Shown piece by piece: positions 54,676 through 62,912 of a stretch of 64,000 bases of DNA. Under the pieces are notes generated by a model. That model made no database searches. It was not told the origin of the DNA and saw nothing but the letters and a program-made list of their open reading frames with translations. Each line of letters opens with the position of its first letter. Within the stretch, counting starts at the first letter, position 1. A program made the translations under genes and the position numbers. The stretch is from Bradyrhizobium lablabi (GTDB lineage Bacteria > Pseudomonadota > Alphaproteobacteria > Rhizobiales > Xanthobacteraceae), in NCBI RefSeq assembly GCF_900141755.1, contig NZ_LT670844.1, positions 5,304,501-5,368,500 of the forward strand, in the 5' to 3' direction.

Positions 54676-56133
54676 TCACGGTGTTACGTCAGCCCGCCTT
54701 ACCGCTTGCGGCGCGGTCTGCTGTTTCCACGTCGAATTCGCGACATGGACCGGTGAGAACGGCGGCCGCTCGACATATTTTCCATCGCCCTTCTCGGCGC
54801 GAAGCTCGCCGTCCTTCCAGGCGATTTTTCCGCGCGATAGCGTGACCGCCGGTCCGCCGGTGCAGGAGAAACCTTCAAACACATTGTAGTCGATGCGGCT
54901 CATTTGTTTTTTGGCGCTGATCGTCTTACTTGCGGACGGGTCCCACACCACGACGTCGGCGTCGGAGCCCACCGCGATCCGCCCCTTTCTCGGATAGACG
55001 TTGAGGATGCGGGCGATGTTGGAAGAGGTCACCGCGACGAATTCTTCTTTTGTCAATCGGCCGGTAGTGACGCCCGCGGTCCAGAGCAACGGCATGCGGT
55101 CTTCGAGGCCGCCGGTGCCGTTCGGGATCTTGCGGAAGTCACCGACGCCGAGCCGTTTCTGGTCGGTGGTGAATGCGCAGTGGTCGGTCGCGACCACCTG
55201 CAGCGAACCGGATTGGAGTCCTGCCCAGAGCGAGTCCTGGTGCGACTTGTCGCGGAATGGCGGCGACATCACGCGCTGGGCGGCATGGTTCCAGCTCTTG
55301 TTCTGATATTCACCCGCATCGAGCAGGAGATGCTGGATCAACGGCTCGCCATAGACGCGCTTGCCGCCGGCGCGCGCGCGTGCGATCGCCTCATGCGCCT
55401 CGCGGCAGCTGGTATGCACGACATAGAGCGGCGCGCCGGTCATGTCGGCAATCATGATGGCGCGGTTGGTGGCCTCGCCCTCGACTTCCGGCGGCCGCGA
55501 ATAAGCATGGCCCTCAGGGCCGGTGACGCCGCGCCCGAGCAGCGCCTCCTGCATCCGCGCCACGACGTCGCCGTTTTCGGCGTGCACCAGCGGCATGGCG
55601 CCGAGATGGGCGCAGCGCGCGAACGAGTTGTAGAGCTCGTCGTCGTTCACCATCAGCGCGCCCTTGTAGGCCATGAAATGCTTGAAGGTGTTGATGCCGT
55701 AGGTCTTGACCACGATCTCCATTTCGTCGAACACCTGCTTCGACCACGAGGTCACCGCCATGTGGAAGCCGTAGTCGCTCGCCGCCTTTTCCGATTTGCG
55801 CCGCCAGTCCTGATACGCCGCCAGCATCGATTGTCCGGGATCGGGAAGGCAGAAATCGACCACCATGGTGGTGCCGCCGGCCAGCGCCGCCTTGGTGCCC
55901 CATTCGAAATCATCCGCTGTGACGGTCCCCATGAACGGCATTTCGAGATGGGTATGCGGATCGATGCCGCCCGGCATCACATAGCAGCCGCCGGCGTCGA
56001 TCGTTTGCGCGCCTGTGGGCGCATCGATCGCGGTGCCGATCGCGACAATGGTCTCGCCGTCGATGAGGACATCGGCAGGGTGCGAATGATCATGATTCAC
56101 AACCGTGCCGCCGCGGATGATGAGATTGGTCAT
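54676..56133 (-). CDS. hydA: Dihydropyrimidinase / D-hydantoinase
   Basis: Opens the ring of dihydrouracil, dihydrothymine or 5-substituted hydantoins. 485 residues from the ATG at 56133 (GGAG ahead); the longer frame adds 21 non-conserved residues. Zinc ligands: H60 and H62 in DPHTHLE, carboxylated K157 in FKHFMAYKGAL, H184 in LVHAENGD, H240 in YVVHTSC and the Asp of VVATDHCAF. All are present and in register. It is transcribed in the same direction as the importer below, 100 bases away, which suggests one pathway of uptake and hydrolysis. Confidence 0.93.
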   Translation of the reverse strand: MTNLIIRGGTVVNHDHSHPADVLIDGETIVAIGTAIDAPTGAQTIDAGGCYVMPGGIDPHTHLEMPFMGTVTADDFEWGTKAALAGGTTMVVDFCLPDPGQSMLAAYQDWRRKSEKAASDYGFHMAVTSWSKQVFDEMEIVVKTYGINTFKHFMAYKGALMVNDDELYNSFARCAHLGAMPLVHAENGDVVARMQEALLGRGVTGPEGHAYSRPPEVEGEATNRAIMIADMTGAPLYVVHTSCREAHEAIARARAGGKRVYGEPLIQHLLLDAGEYQNKSWNHAAQRVMSPPFRDKSHQDSLWAGLQSGSLQVVATDHCAFTTDQKRLGVGDFRKIPNGTGGLEDRMPLLWTAGVTTGRLTKEEFVAVTSSNIARILNVYPRKGRIAVGSDADVVVWDPSASKTISAKKQMSRIDYNVFEGFSCTGGPAVTLSRGKIAWKDGELRAEKGDGKYVERPPFSPVHVANSTWKQQTAPQAVRRADVTP

Positions 56134-56245
56134 GGCATCTCCGAGCAGGTTTCTTGCGAACATGGCATCGCGCGTCGGCGATGCCAGTTTTCCCACTCGG
56201 ATTGAAGCATCGCTTCAGCTTCTCGGCAATGGCGGTGCACCCTCT

Positions 56246-56442
56246 CCCCTAAGAGTCTGACTGAAAATGCGGCCAACGGATTCGGTGGTTTTAGTGAAGC
56301 TCGTCATGCCCGGGCTTGTCCCGGGCATCCACGTCTTCCCTCCTTGGCAGCAAGAAGGACGTGGATGGCCGGGACAAGCCCGGCCATGACGTTAGAAAGT
56401 GCCTGAATGGGCTGGCTGCATTTTCAGTCAGACTCTAAGGGG
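56246..56442. mobile_element. MITE-like element with inverted ends carrying a family C palindrome
   Basis: Left end CCTAAGAGTCTGACTGAAAATGCGGCCA and right end (reverse complement) CCTTAGAGTCTGACTGAA and on to AATGCAGCCA agree at all but two positions over about 28 bases. Between them lies a full copy of intergenic repeat family C (56308-56391). The whole unit is about 197 bp, has no open frame, and lies in the 343-base gap between hydA and the tautomerase gene. No transposase is nearby. The flanks CTCTCC and GGAGGG continue the symmetry for a few bases, so exact ends and target duplication are unclear. Confidence 0.7.
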
Positions 56443-56476
56443 AGGGGCATGCATTGTCAGCTTTCCAGCATAGGGA

Positions 56477-56860
56477 TCAGGATGCGTATTGAGCGACGCC
56501 GTTGCCGAACGACCAGTTCTCTTTCTTCACCTCGACGAGGCTGATGAAGACATCCTCGGGCCGAAGCTGCAGCGCGGTTGAGAGTCCCTCGGCGATCGCC
56601 TTGTAGAGCGCCTGCTTCTGCGCAACCGAGCGTCCTTCATTGAAGAAAATCTGCACGAAGATCAGGTCGCCCGTGCGATGGATGCCGAGATAGTCCGGGT
56701 CAAAGATGAAGTTGTCGGCGGAGTGCTCGCCGATGATCTGAAAATGGTCGTTTTTGGGGACGCCGGTGCTGGCCACCATCGCCTCATAAACGATCTGGCC
56801 GGCCTTTTGCCGGTAGCTCGCGTCTTTTCCCTTTTGCAGGTCGATACGTACCAGCGGCAT
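56477..56860 (-). CDS. Tautomerase family protein (4-oxalocrotonate tautomerase/MSAD superfamily)
   Basis: 127 residues. Pro2 after the initiator Met (MPLVRIDLQKG) is the catalytic amino-terminal proline of the superfamily after Met removal. The length is that of a fused double beta-alpha-beta member. VSLVEVKKENWSFGNGVAQ at the end is like the malonate-semialdehyde-decarboxylase and cis-CaaD group. It enolises or decarboxylates a small keto acid. Divergent from a MarR regulator with paired operators. Confidence 0.85.
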   Translation of the reverse strand: MPLVRIDLQKGKDASYRQKAGQIVYEAMVASTGVPKNDHFQIIGEHSADNFIFDPDYLGIHRTGDLIFVQIFFNEGRSVAQKQALYKAIAEGLSTALQLRPEDVFISLVEVKKENWSFGNGVAQYAS

Positions 56861-56921
56861 CGGTCGTCTCCTTTGCGTGAGAATGGCTTACGTTTCGGCG
56901 TGACGGCCGCTTTGAAAGCAC

Positions 56922-56958
56922 TTGCATATGCAAGCATTAGGCAATATGTGCATATGCA
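56922..56958. promoter_or_regulatory. Two MarR-type palindromes
   Basis: TTGCATATGCAA (56922-56933) and TGCATATGCA (56949-56958) share a 10-bp palindromic core and are centred about 26 bases apart. They lie between the divergent tautomerase and MarR genes. Confidence 0.75.
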
Positions 56959-56995
56959 AATAATCGTCAAGGCTGGATTTTGGGAAGCGGAAAAT

Positions 56996-57457
56996 ATGGC
57001 GGCCCCGAGCGGGAAGCACAAAACCCCCTGCGATTGCACGGCGTTACGCAAGGCGACGCGCCGGGTCTCGCAACTCTATGATTCCGCATTGGAGCCCTGC
57101 GGATTGCGGACCACTCAGCGGGCGATCCTCAGTCAGATCGCTCGGACCGGCCGCCCGCCGGTAGGAGAACTCGCCGCGGCGCTGGTCATGGACCGCGGCG
57201 CGCTCACGCATAATCTAAAACCTCTCGAGCGCGACGGGCTTGTCGAAATCCGGGTCGATCCGGACGACCGCCGCAACCGCCTGATCGCTTTGACAAAAGC
57301 GGGGCGGGCAAAACTCGCCGAGTCGGAACCGCTCTGGCAGCGGGCGCAGGATGGATTCGAGGCGGCCTTTGGAGCCGCCAAGTCGGCGACGCTGCGCAAG
57401 GCGCTTGAGCATATCGTTTCGGAGGAATTTGTCGCAGCCTTCGCCCATCGCGATTGA
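56996..57457 (+). CDS. MarR family transcriptional regulator
   Basis: 153 residues from the ATG at 56996 (MAAPSGKHKTPCDCTALRK); an ATG at 56954 lies inside an operator and adds 14 residues, so it is less likely. Winged helix at about residues 40-110: GLRTTQRAILSQIARTG, PPVGELAAALVMDRGALTHN (recognition helix) and VDPDDRRNRLIALTKAG (wing, with D-x-R). Two N-terminal Cys (CDCTALRK) are typical of a redox-sensitive sub-group. It probably represses the divergent tautomerase gene. Confidence 0.9.
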   Translation: MAAPSGKHKTPCDCTALRKATRRVSQLYDSALEPCGLRTTQRAILSQIARTGRPPVGELAAALVMDRGALTHNLKPLERDGLVEIRVDPDDRRNRLIALTKAGRAKLAESEPLWQRAQDGFEAAFGAAKSATLRKALEHIVSEEFVAAFAHRD

Positions 57458-57480
57458 GGAACCCTCAACCCGGTGGCCCC

Positions 57481-58473
57481 TCACGGCATGCCGCGGGCTT
57501 CGATTTCCCGCACCAGTTCCAGCGTCGGCTGCGCCAGGCTGCCGCCGGAAGGATCGAGCCCGAAGGCGGGGGCGAGACCGTCCTTGTTCTTCAGGATTGC
57601 CGTGTGCGGGCAATGGGTGTGGGAGTTGCAGAGCAGCTCTTTCAGCTTTTCACCCTGCGCGACCAGGCGCGGCGGGTCGAGCACCGACCAGGCGAGCAGG
57701 ATCGGCGTCTCGATGTTCAGGATGCCGGGAAAGGCCGATCGCGCGTCATATTTGCTCACGTCCGCGCCGAAATAGGATTTTTCGGCGGCGCTGGCGTCGG
57801 GGCTTGGACGGTAGATGCCCGACACCAGCACGACTGCTGCGACGTCGGAGTCGCGCTCCTGTAATTCCGGATGGGCGAGAAGGCTCGCGACGTGAAAGGC
57901 GCCGACGGAGTAGCCGATCGCGATGATCTCGTCGCGGCTGCCGCCGAACAGGTCGACGTTCTGATGCAGCCAGGAGATCGCCGCCGCGACATCTTTGGTG
58001 GCGGCGGGCCAGGGGTTTTCCGGCGCGAGCCGGTAGTTCACCCTGACACCGACCATGCCGTGGTGCGCTGCAAAGCACAAAACCTCATCGCGCAGCGGGC
58101 CCGCGGCGTCGCTCGCCCCGGCCGCAAAACTTTCGCCGGCGACGAACACCAGCACCGGATGCGGCGATGATTCCTTCGAATCGCCCGCCGCGACGTCCAG
58201 CACGTTCTGGTCGCTCTCGCCATATTTCAAGCCGCGGGTAAACGACACGCCGGCGCAAACTTGCGATTGATCCGGCGCCGCCGCCGCAGGAGCTGCGGCG
58301 GAAGGCGCCGCGTCGGCCGGCGCAGGGGCTGCCGGGGGCGCGTCCGAGCCGTCGAGCGCAAGGCCGGCTTGCACCTGATTGGCCGCGATGTCCGATGAAG
58401 CGGCATCGCGGCCACCAACCGATGCCCCAGTGATTGCGCTCAGCAGAAAGCAAACAAGAAGAAATTTTGTCAT
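57481..58473 (-). CDS. Alpha/beta hydrolase, exported, carboxylesterase-like
   Basis: 330 residues from the ATG at 58473 (MTKFLLVCFLLSAITGASVG), with an N-terminal signal. Residues 25-70 are Ala/Pro-rich (a linker). The fold starts about residue 95: PVLVFVAGESF, VGVRVNYRLAPENPWPA (BD-FAE/steryl-acetyl-hydrolase-like NYRLAPE), and the nucleophile elbow IAIGYSVGAFH (G-Y-S-V-G). The usual HGGG motif is replaced by VAGESF, which changes the oxyanion hole. Hydrolyses esters; substrate unknown. Convergent with the MarR gene. Confidence 0.85.
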   Translation of the reverse strand: MTKFLLVCFLLSAITGASVGGRDAASSDIAANQVQAGLALDGSDAPPAAPAPADAAPSAAAPAAAAPDQSQVCAGVSFTRGLKYGESDQNVLDVAAGDSKESSPHPVLVFVAGESFAAGASDAAGPLRDEVLCFAAHHGMVGVRVNYRLAPENPWPAATKDVAAAISWLHQNVDLFGGSRDEIIAIGYSVGAFHVASLLAHPELQERDSDVAAVVLVSGIYRPSPDASAAEKSYFGADVSKYDARSAFPGILNIETPILLAWSVLDPPRLVAQGEKLKELLCNSHTHCPHTAILKNKDGLAPAFGLDPSGGSLAQPTLELVREIEARGMP

Positions 58474-58556
58474 TACAAACGACCACGCACGAACTGGAAC
58501 CGGGTCAAGCTTCGAACCGCATTTTTGGCGATTTGACGGCACCGCCACATCACCGG

Positions 58557-58697
58557 CTATTTGAGCTCTCGCGCGAGATATTCAACCAGTGCCCGGACTT
58601 TTGTCGAGGGCCGCGGACCGCCGGGAAAAACCGCGTGCACCCCCACGGGCTTAAGCTTGTAGCCGCGAAGCAGCGGCACCAGCGTGCCCGCGTTCAC
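58557..58697 (-). pseudogene. 3' remnant of a LysR family regulator
   Basis: The last 46 codons of a LysR regulator: VNAGTLVPLLRGYKLKPVGV then HAVFPGGPRPSTKVRALVEY and a stop. This is the standard end of the substrate-binding domain. The N-terminal 250 residues are missing; homology ends at about 58697, where an unrelated SDR remnant begins on the opposite strand. Confidence 0.8.
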
Positions 58698-58699
58698 CT

Positions 58700-58981
58700 C
58701 GGGTCCGCACATCGCGGACCTGGGCGATGGAATTGAAGGACCGCGGCATCCGCGTCAACACGCTGTCGCCGGGCGCTGTCGATACGCCGATCATCGATGG
58801 CCAGTTCAAGAGTAAGGACGAGGCCGACGGCGCGCGCGCCTTCTTTGCCGGCATCACGCCGCTCGGCCGCATCGGCCGCCCGGAAGAGATGGCGTCGGCC
58901 ATTCTGTTCCTGGCATCGGACGACAGCAGCTACTCCACCGGCATCGATCTCGTTGCCGATGGCGGCATCACGCAGGTCTGA
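58700..58981 (+). pseudogene. 3' remnant of a short-chain dehydrogenase
   Basis: The last 93 codons of an SDR protein, reading RTWAMELKDRGIRVNTLSPG, then PEEMASAILFLASDDSSYST and DLVADGGITQV. An ATG at 58727 could produce an 84-residue product, but it lacks the NAD-binding and Ser-Tyr-Lys catalytic parts. Homology begins abruptly at about 58700, next to the LysR remnant. Confidence 0.85.
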
Positions 58982-59029
58982 ACGCGGTTGCGGAGGGGCG
59001 CGGCGATCTTGCCGCCCCTTCCGCGTCGC

Positions 59030-59800
59030 TCACGGCGCCGGCCGCAGCGATCGCTGCATGTCCATCGTATAGATGTAGCGTCCCTCCGGATGCGTCGTCA
59101 CCGTGACCTCGAACAGCTCCTCGCGCAGACCGTAATAGCGGCGCACCATGGTCAGTGCCGGCGAGCCCGGCTTTGCCTGCAGCGGTTTTGCCAGTTTCGT
59201 GGGCAGGCCGCGCGCGAAAACTTCGAGCTGCGCGTATTCGATGGTCTCGCCGTACATCTTTGCGATCTGCTCATGCACGGGCGTGCGGCCGTGATCGCGC
59301 CGTTTCACGACGCCTGCAAATTTCCGCAGCACATAGATCTCGGTCCAGCCCAGCGGTGCGGCGAATTCATCCGAGCGGCGAATGGCCTCGATCAGGAACC
59401 AGCGCTTGCCCAGTTCGCATTTCAGCATGCCAGCGAGCTTGCGGTCGGCGACGATTTCGCTGGAGCGAACCACCTGCCGATAGGTCTCGTTCGAATAGCG
59501 CAGCCATTCATTCAGTGACTTGACGCTATGGGTGAACAATACCGGCGGCTCGGCCGCGATCACCACCGAACCCAGGCCGGCGCGGCGGATGATCAGGCCT
59601 TGTTCGAGCAGGATCCGCAAGGCCTCGCGCACGGTCTGTCGGCTCGCCGAATAGCGCGCCATCAATTCGGTCTCGGTCGGCAACAATTTACCGACGGCGT
59701 AAGTGCCGAGCCGGATTTCCTTCTGCAGCTCGGCCGCGATGTCGCGATAGCGCGTCGATGTGCGGTGTTTTGTCTTAGGCGCCAAGGTCGTCACCGCCAT
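59030..59800 (-). CDS. GntR/HutC family transcriptional regulator (UTRA domain)
   Basis: 256 residues. HTH about 15-85 (STRYRDIAAELQKEIRLGTYA, LPTETELMARYSASRQTVREAL), then a UTRA ligand domain about 105-250 (WFLIEAIRRSDEFAAPLGWT and REELFEVTVTTHPEGRYIYT). The start overlaps the end of the Gfo/Idh gene by 26 bases. It is the last gene of a four-gene operon on the same strand and probably senses the substrate or a catabolite of that operon. Confidence 0.9.
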   Translation of the reverse strand: MAVTTLAPKTKHRTSTRYRDIAAELQKEIRLGTYAVGKLLPTETELMARYSASRQTVREALRILLEQGLIIRRAGLGSVVIAAEPPVLFTHSVKSLNEWLRYSNETYRQVVRSSEIVADRKLAGMLKCELGKRWFLIEAIRRSDEFAAPLGWTEIYVLRKFAGVVKRRDHGRTPVHEQIAKMYGETIEYAQLEVFARGLPTKLAKPLQAKPGSPALTMVRRYYGLREELFEVTVTTHPEGRYIYTMDMQRSLRPAP

Positions 59801-60764
59801 CGCAGTTGACGGGAAGGCCTGATGTCATCGACTGCAGCGCCGCCTCGAACGCCGACAATGTCGTGAGCACGTCCGCTTCCGGCACCGGAAACGGCCGCTG
59901 CGTCTCGATGGCGTCGGCGAAGGCGTCGAGCTCAGCGCGCAGCACATCGATCGCGGGATAGCTGATCCGCTGCGGCTCGCGGCCGCTCATGCGCAGGACC
60001 ATGGTGCGCTCGTCCAGCACTTCGGCGGAGCCCTTGGTGCCGAACACATGGACGCGCCAATAAAGCGGCGTCGCCCGCACCGTGGCCAATGTGCCGGTCA
60101 CGCCGTTGGCGAAATCGAGCGTCATGAGAGCCGTGTCGAGCCGCGGAGGGCCGGCGTCGCGCGAGGTCAGTTGCGCGTAGACGCGACTGACCGGACCGAG
60201 CATGCTGACAAAGGCGTCGAGCACATGAAGTCCGGCGCCAGTCAGTCCGCCGCCGGGCGATTCCTCCGGCGACAATCGCCAGCCGGACGTGATCTTTTGC
60301 GAGTTCTCGTTGCTGTTGTGGCCTTCGACATGAAGGATGGTCCCGAGCTCGCCGCTCGCGACCACCTCGCGCAAGGCGCGCATCGCGGGCCAAAAGCGCC
60401 GGTTATGCCCGACCGCGAGCACGATGCCGGCTTCGCCGCAGGCGTCGAACATCGCAGCCGCATCGGCGCGCCTTAGCGCCAGCGGCTTTTCGCAAAACAC
60501 TTGCTTGCGCGCGGCGGCGCAGGCCCTCACCTGTGCCGAGTGCTGCGAATGCGGCGTCGCCAGCAGCACCGCGCCGATGCTGTCATCGGCCAGCACGGCG
60601 TCCAGATTGTCGGTCAAGTCGAGTTGATGTTGCGCGCAAAAGCCCTGCGCGCCCTTGGTGTCGGTCTCCACGGCGCGGACGATTGTGAGTTGCTCGTGGC
60701 CGCGCGAGGCCTCGACCAGATTGCGGCCCCAGCGGCCGAGGCCGACAATTGCGGCTTCGATCAT
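59775..60764 (-). CDS. Gfo/Idh/MocA family NAD(P)-dependent oxidoreductase
   Basis: 329 residues. NAD site IVGLGRWGRNLVEAS (G8-x-G10-x-x-G13), the catalytic-domain motif VFCEKPLAL with Lys, and GHNRRFWPAMRAL in the middle. Oxidises or reduces sugar-like or polyol hydroxyls in related proteins. Overlaps the dehydrogenase gene by 4 bases (ATGA) and the GntR gene by 26, so the three are co-transcribed. Confidence 0.9.
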   Translation of the reverse strand: MIEAAIVGLGRWGRNLVEASRGHEQLTIVRAVETDTKGAQGFCAQHQLDLTDNLDAVLADDSIGAVLLATPHSQHSAQVRACAAARKQVFCEKPLALRRADAAAMFDACGEAGIVLAVGHNRRFWPAMRALREVVASGELGTILHVEGHNSNENSQKITSGWRLSPEESPGGGLTGAGLHVLDAFVSMLGPVSRVYAQLTSRDAGPPRLDTALMTLDFANGVTGTLATVRATPLYWRVHVFGTKGSAEVLDERTMVLRMSGREPQRISYPAIDVLRAELDAFADAIETQRPFPVPEADVLTTLSAFEAALQSMTSGLPVNCDGGDDLGA

Positions 60765-61648
60765 CGCAAAACTCCCGCAGCCGGTTGCCGGATCGCCTCG
60801 ATCACCGCGGCGCTGTCGCTGTCCGGACTTTCAAGCGCGATCGCCGCGCGCAACAGGTCGGCCTGCGTCGTGGTCATCGGGAGCCGCATGCCCAGCCGCC
60901 CGGCCTCCGCAAGAATCAATTCGGCGTCCTTCAAGGTCTGCGCGATATGCGAGTCGGGCCGAAAATCGCGCATCAGCATTTTTTCACCCTTGGTTTCCAT
61001 CACGCGCGAATACGCCGCCGATTGTCGTGCCGCCGCCAGAAAGGCGTGTCCATTCAATCCAAGGCGCTCGGCGAAGGCAATTCCTTCCGCCAGCGCCGCG
61101 CGGTTGTTCTGCAGGATCAGGTTGATCGCGAGTTTTGTCCGGCTGGCATCGCCGATGGCGCCGACCCGCAAGCTGCGCGGACAGAGAATCTCCACGAGCG
61201 CGCCGACGGCGTCGAGCGTGCCGGCGTCGCCCGCGAGCAGCGCCGTGGCGGTGCCGTGGCGCACTTCCGCGCTGGTGCCCGATATCGGCGCCTCCACCAG
61301 CGGAATGCCTGATCTCGACGCGCGCTGGGAAAGGCGAAAAATTTCGTCGGGCGCGCAGGTCGTCGTGCAGATCACGATCGGCCGCGCGGAGCCCGCGCCG
61401 CTGACAATTTCGCCGAACAGCGCGTCGGCCTGTTCGCCATCATAGACGGCGATCATGAGCGTTTGCGTTGCGCCGGCGAGTTCACGCACCGATGTTGCGA
61501 CCATGCCGCCGCTGGCCTTCAGCCTGTCGCATTGGGACGCTTCGATATCGAACCCGATCACCGGAACCTTGGCGTCGATCAAACGCGCGGACAGCGCGGT
61601 GCCCATCAGGCCGAGGCCAATGATCCCGACGGGCGCATTCACGGGCAT
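60761..61648 (-). CDS. 3-hydroxyisobutyrate dehydrogenase-like NAD(P) oxidoreductase
   Basis: 295 residues from the ATG at 61648 (MPVNAPVGIIGLGLMG). NAD site GLGLMG (11-16), substrate-binding APISGTSAEVRHG, and the catalytic Lys region DASRTKLAINLILQ. The HIBADH family oxidises beta-hydroxy acids. Preceded by the Bug-type protein gene with a 22-base gap. Second gene of the operon. Confidence 0.9.
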   Translation of the reverse strand: MPVNAPVGIIGLGLMGTALSARLIDAKVPVIGFDIEASQCDRLKASGGMVATSVRELAGATQTLMIAVYDGEQADALFGEIVSGAGSARPIVICTTTCAPDEIFRLSQRASRSGIPLVEAPISGTSAEVRHGTATALLAGDAGTLDAVGALVEILCPRSLRVGAIGDASRTKLAINLILQNNRAALAEGIAFAERLGLNGHAFLAAARQSAAYSRVMETKGEKMLMRDFRPDSHIAQTLKDAELILAEAGRLGMRLPMTTTQADLLRAAIALESPDSDSAAVIEAIRQPAAGVLR

Positions 61649-61670
61649 GATCTGATCGCCATCGCGCCTC

Positions 61671-62636
61671 TCATTGCGGTTCAATGCCGGCAGCCTTGCA
61701 TTCCGCGGTCCAGCGCGCGATCTCGCTGCGGATGAAGGTGCCAAATTCGTCGGGGCCCATCGGCGAGACGATCACGCCGACGCTCGCGAGTTTTTCCCGG
61801 GTCGACGGCATCGTGAGAAATTTCTCGCTTTCGGTGTAGAGCTTGTTGACGACAGGCGCGGGCGTTCCCACTGGGGCCAATAATCCATACCAGATGGTGG
61901 CCTCGAAACCGGGCATGGCTTCGGAAAGCGGCGGAAGGTCCGGCGTCAGTTCGTTGCGCGCCGGCGATGTCACGCCGATGCCGCGCAGCGTGCCGCCTTT
62001 CATCTGCGGGATCGCGAGGGAAAAATCCGCAAACGCCAGATTGATCGCGCCGCCCATCACGTCGGTGACGGCCTGCGGCACGCCGCGATAGGACGCCGCG
62101 ATCACCGACAGGCCGCCGCGGCTCTGCAACTGCCCGATCGATATTTGCGATGCGCCGGAGCCGTAGCCTGCCGTCATGTTCGGATGCGCGCGCGCATAAT
62201 CCATGAACTCCGCGAGGTTTTTCGCCGGGAAATCCGGCTTGACCACCAAGACCATCGCCGTCGTCGTGGTGCGGATGATGGGGGCGAAATCCTTTGCCGG
62301 GTCGTAAGCGAGATTCTTCAGCATCGCGACGTTGGCGGCCTGGGTGGTGTTGGTTCCCATCAACAGCGTGTAGCCGTCGGGTGCGGCGCGCGCGACCTCT
62401 TGCGCGCCGATGGAGCCAAGCGCGCCGGCGCGGTTCTCGATCACGACCGTCTGCCCGAACGCTTCCTGCAGATGCTGGCCGAGCAGGCGCGCGACCTGGT
62501 CCGGGCCGGCGCCGGCGGGAAACGGCACGATGATTTTGATCTGACGTTGCGGGTAGTCGTCGGCGGCCGCGGCGGCTTGCGGCGCCGCAAGTCCCAAAAA
62601 GACAAAACCGGCGAGAACGATCGAGCGCAGCTTCAT
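61671..62636 (-). CDS. Bug-family tripartite tricarboxylate transporter substrate-binding protein
   Basis: 321 residues from the ATG at 62636, with GGAGG seven bases upstream. Signal peptide to about residue 24 (LAGFVFLGLAAPQAAA). Bug signature IKIIVPFPAGAGPDQVARLL and VVIENRAGALGSIGAQEVA. First gene of a four-gene operon with two dehydrogenases and a GntR regulator, which suggests that it binds the organic acid catabolised by them. No TctAB permease is in the window. Confidence 0.9.
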   Translation of the reverse strand: MKLRSIVLAGFVFLGLAAPQAAAAADDYPQRQIKIIVPFPAGAGPDQVARLLGQHLQEAFGQTVVIENRAGALGSIGAQEVARAAPDGYTLLMGTNTTQAANVAMLKNLAYDPAKDFAPIIRTTTTAMVLVVKPDFPAKNLAEFMDYARAHPNMTAGYGSGASQISIGQLQSRGGLSVIAASYRGVPQAVTDVMGGAINLAFADFSLAIPQMKGGTLRGIGVTSPARNELTPDLPPLSEAMPGFEATIWYGLLAPVGTPAPVVNKLYTESEKFLTMPSTREKLASVGVIVSPMGPDEFGTFIRSEIARWTAECKAAGIEPQ

Positions 62637-62686
62637 CTTTGTTCCTCCGAAGTCGCTCAAGAAATCTCTGACGGATTTCCTTCCGC

Positions 62687-62774
62687 CGTCATTGCGAGCG
62701 AAGCGAAGCAATCCAGCTTTGGCGCCGCGAAACAGAAGCTGGATTGCTTCGTCGCTTGCGCTCCTCGCAATGAC
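62687..62774. repeat. Palindromic intergenic repeat, family E (GTCATTGCGAGCGAAGCG)
   Basis: CGTCATTGCGAGCGAAGCGA and its inverted partner GCTTGCGCTCCTCGCAATGAC flank inner arms AATCCAGCTT and AAGCTGGATT. A partial copy forms the 3' end of the HEPN gene at 18585-18617. Confidence 0.88.
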
Positions 62775-62912
62775 GACATACCGCATTTATACGGACAAAT
62801 AGGCTCGATGCAAGATATTGTGCCTGTCCAGAAGCGAACTGTGCGGTTGAGGCGCCTTGAACTTGACCGTATAAATCAAAGCCAATAGCAAAGCCTGTGC
62901 GGGAGCGAAAAC

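Noticed and set aside
54904..56205. 433-codon open frame antisense to dihydropyrimidinase
   Set aside because: Same reason: all catalytic residues are on the minus strand and the antisense product is low-complexity.
56678..57457. Longer 259-codon version of the MarR gene
   Set aside because: The extra 106 codons overlap the divergent tautomerase and both operators and have no ribosome site; the family-like part begins near 56996.
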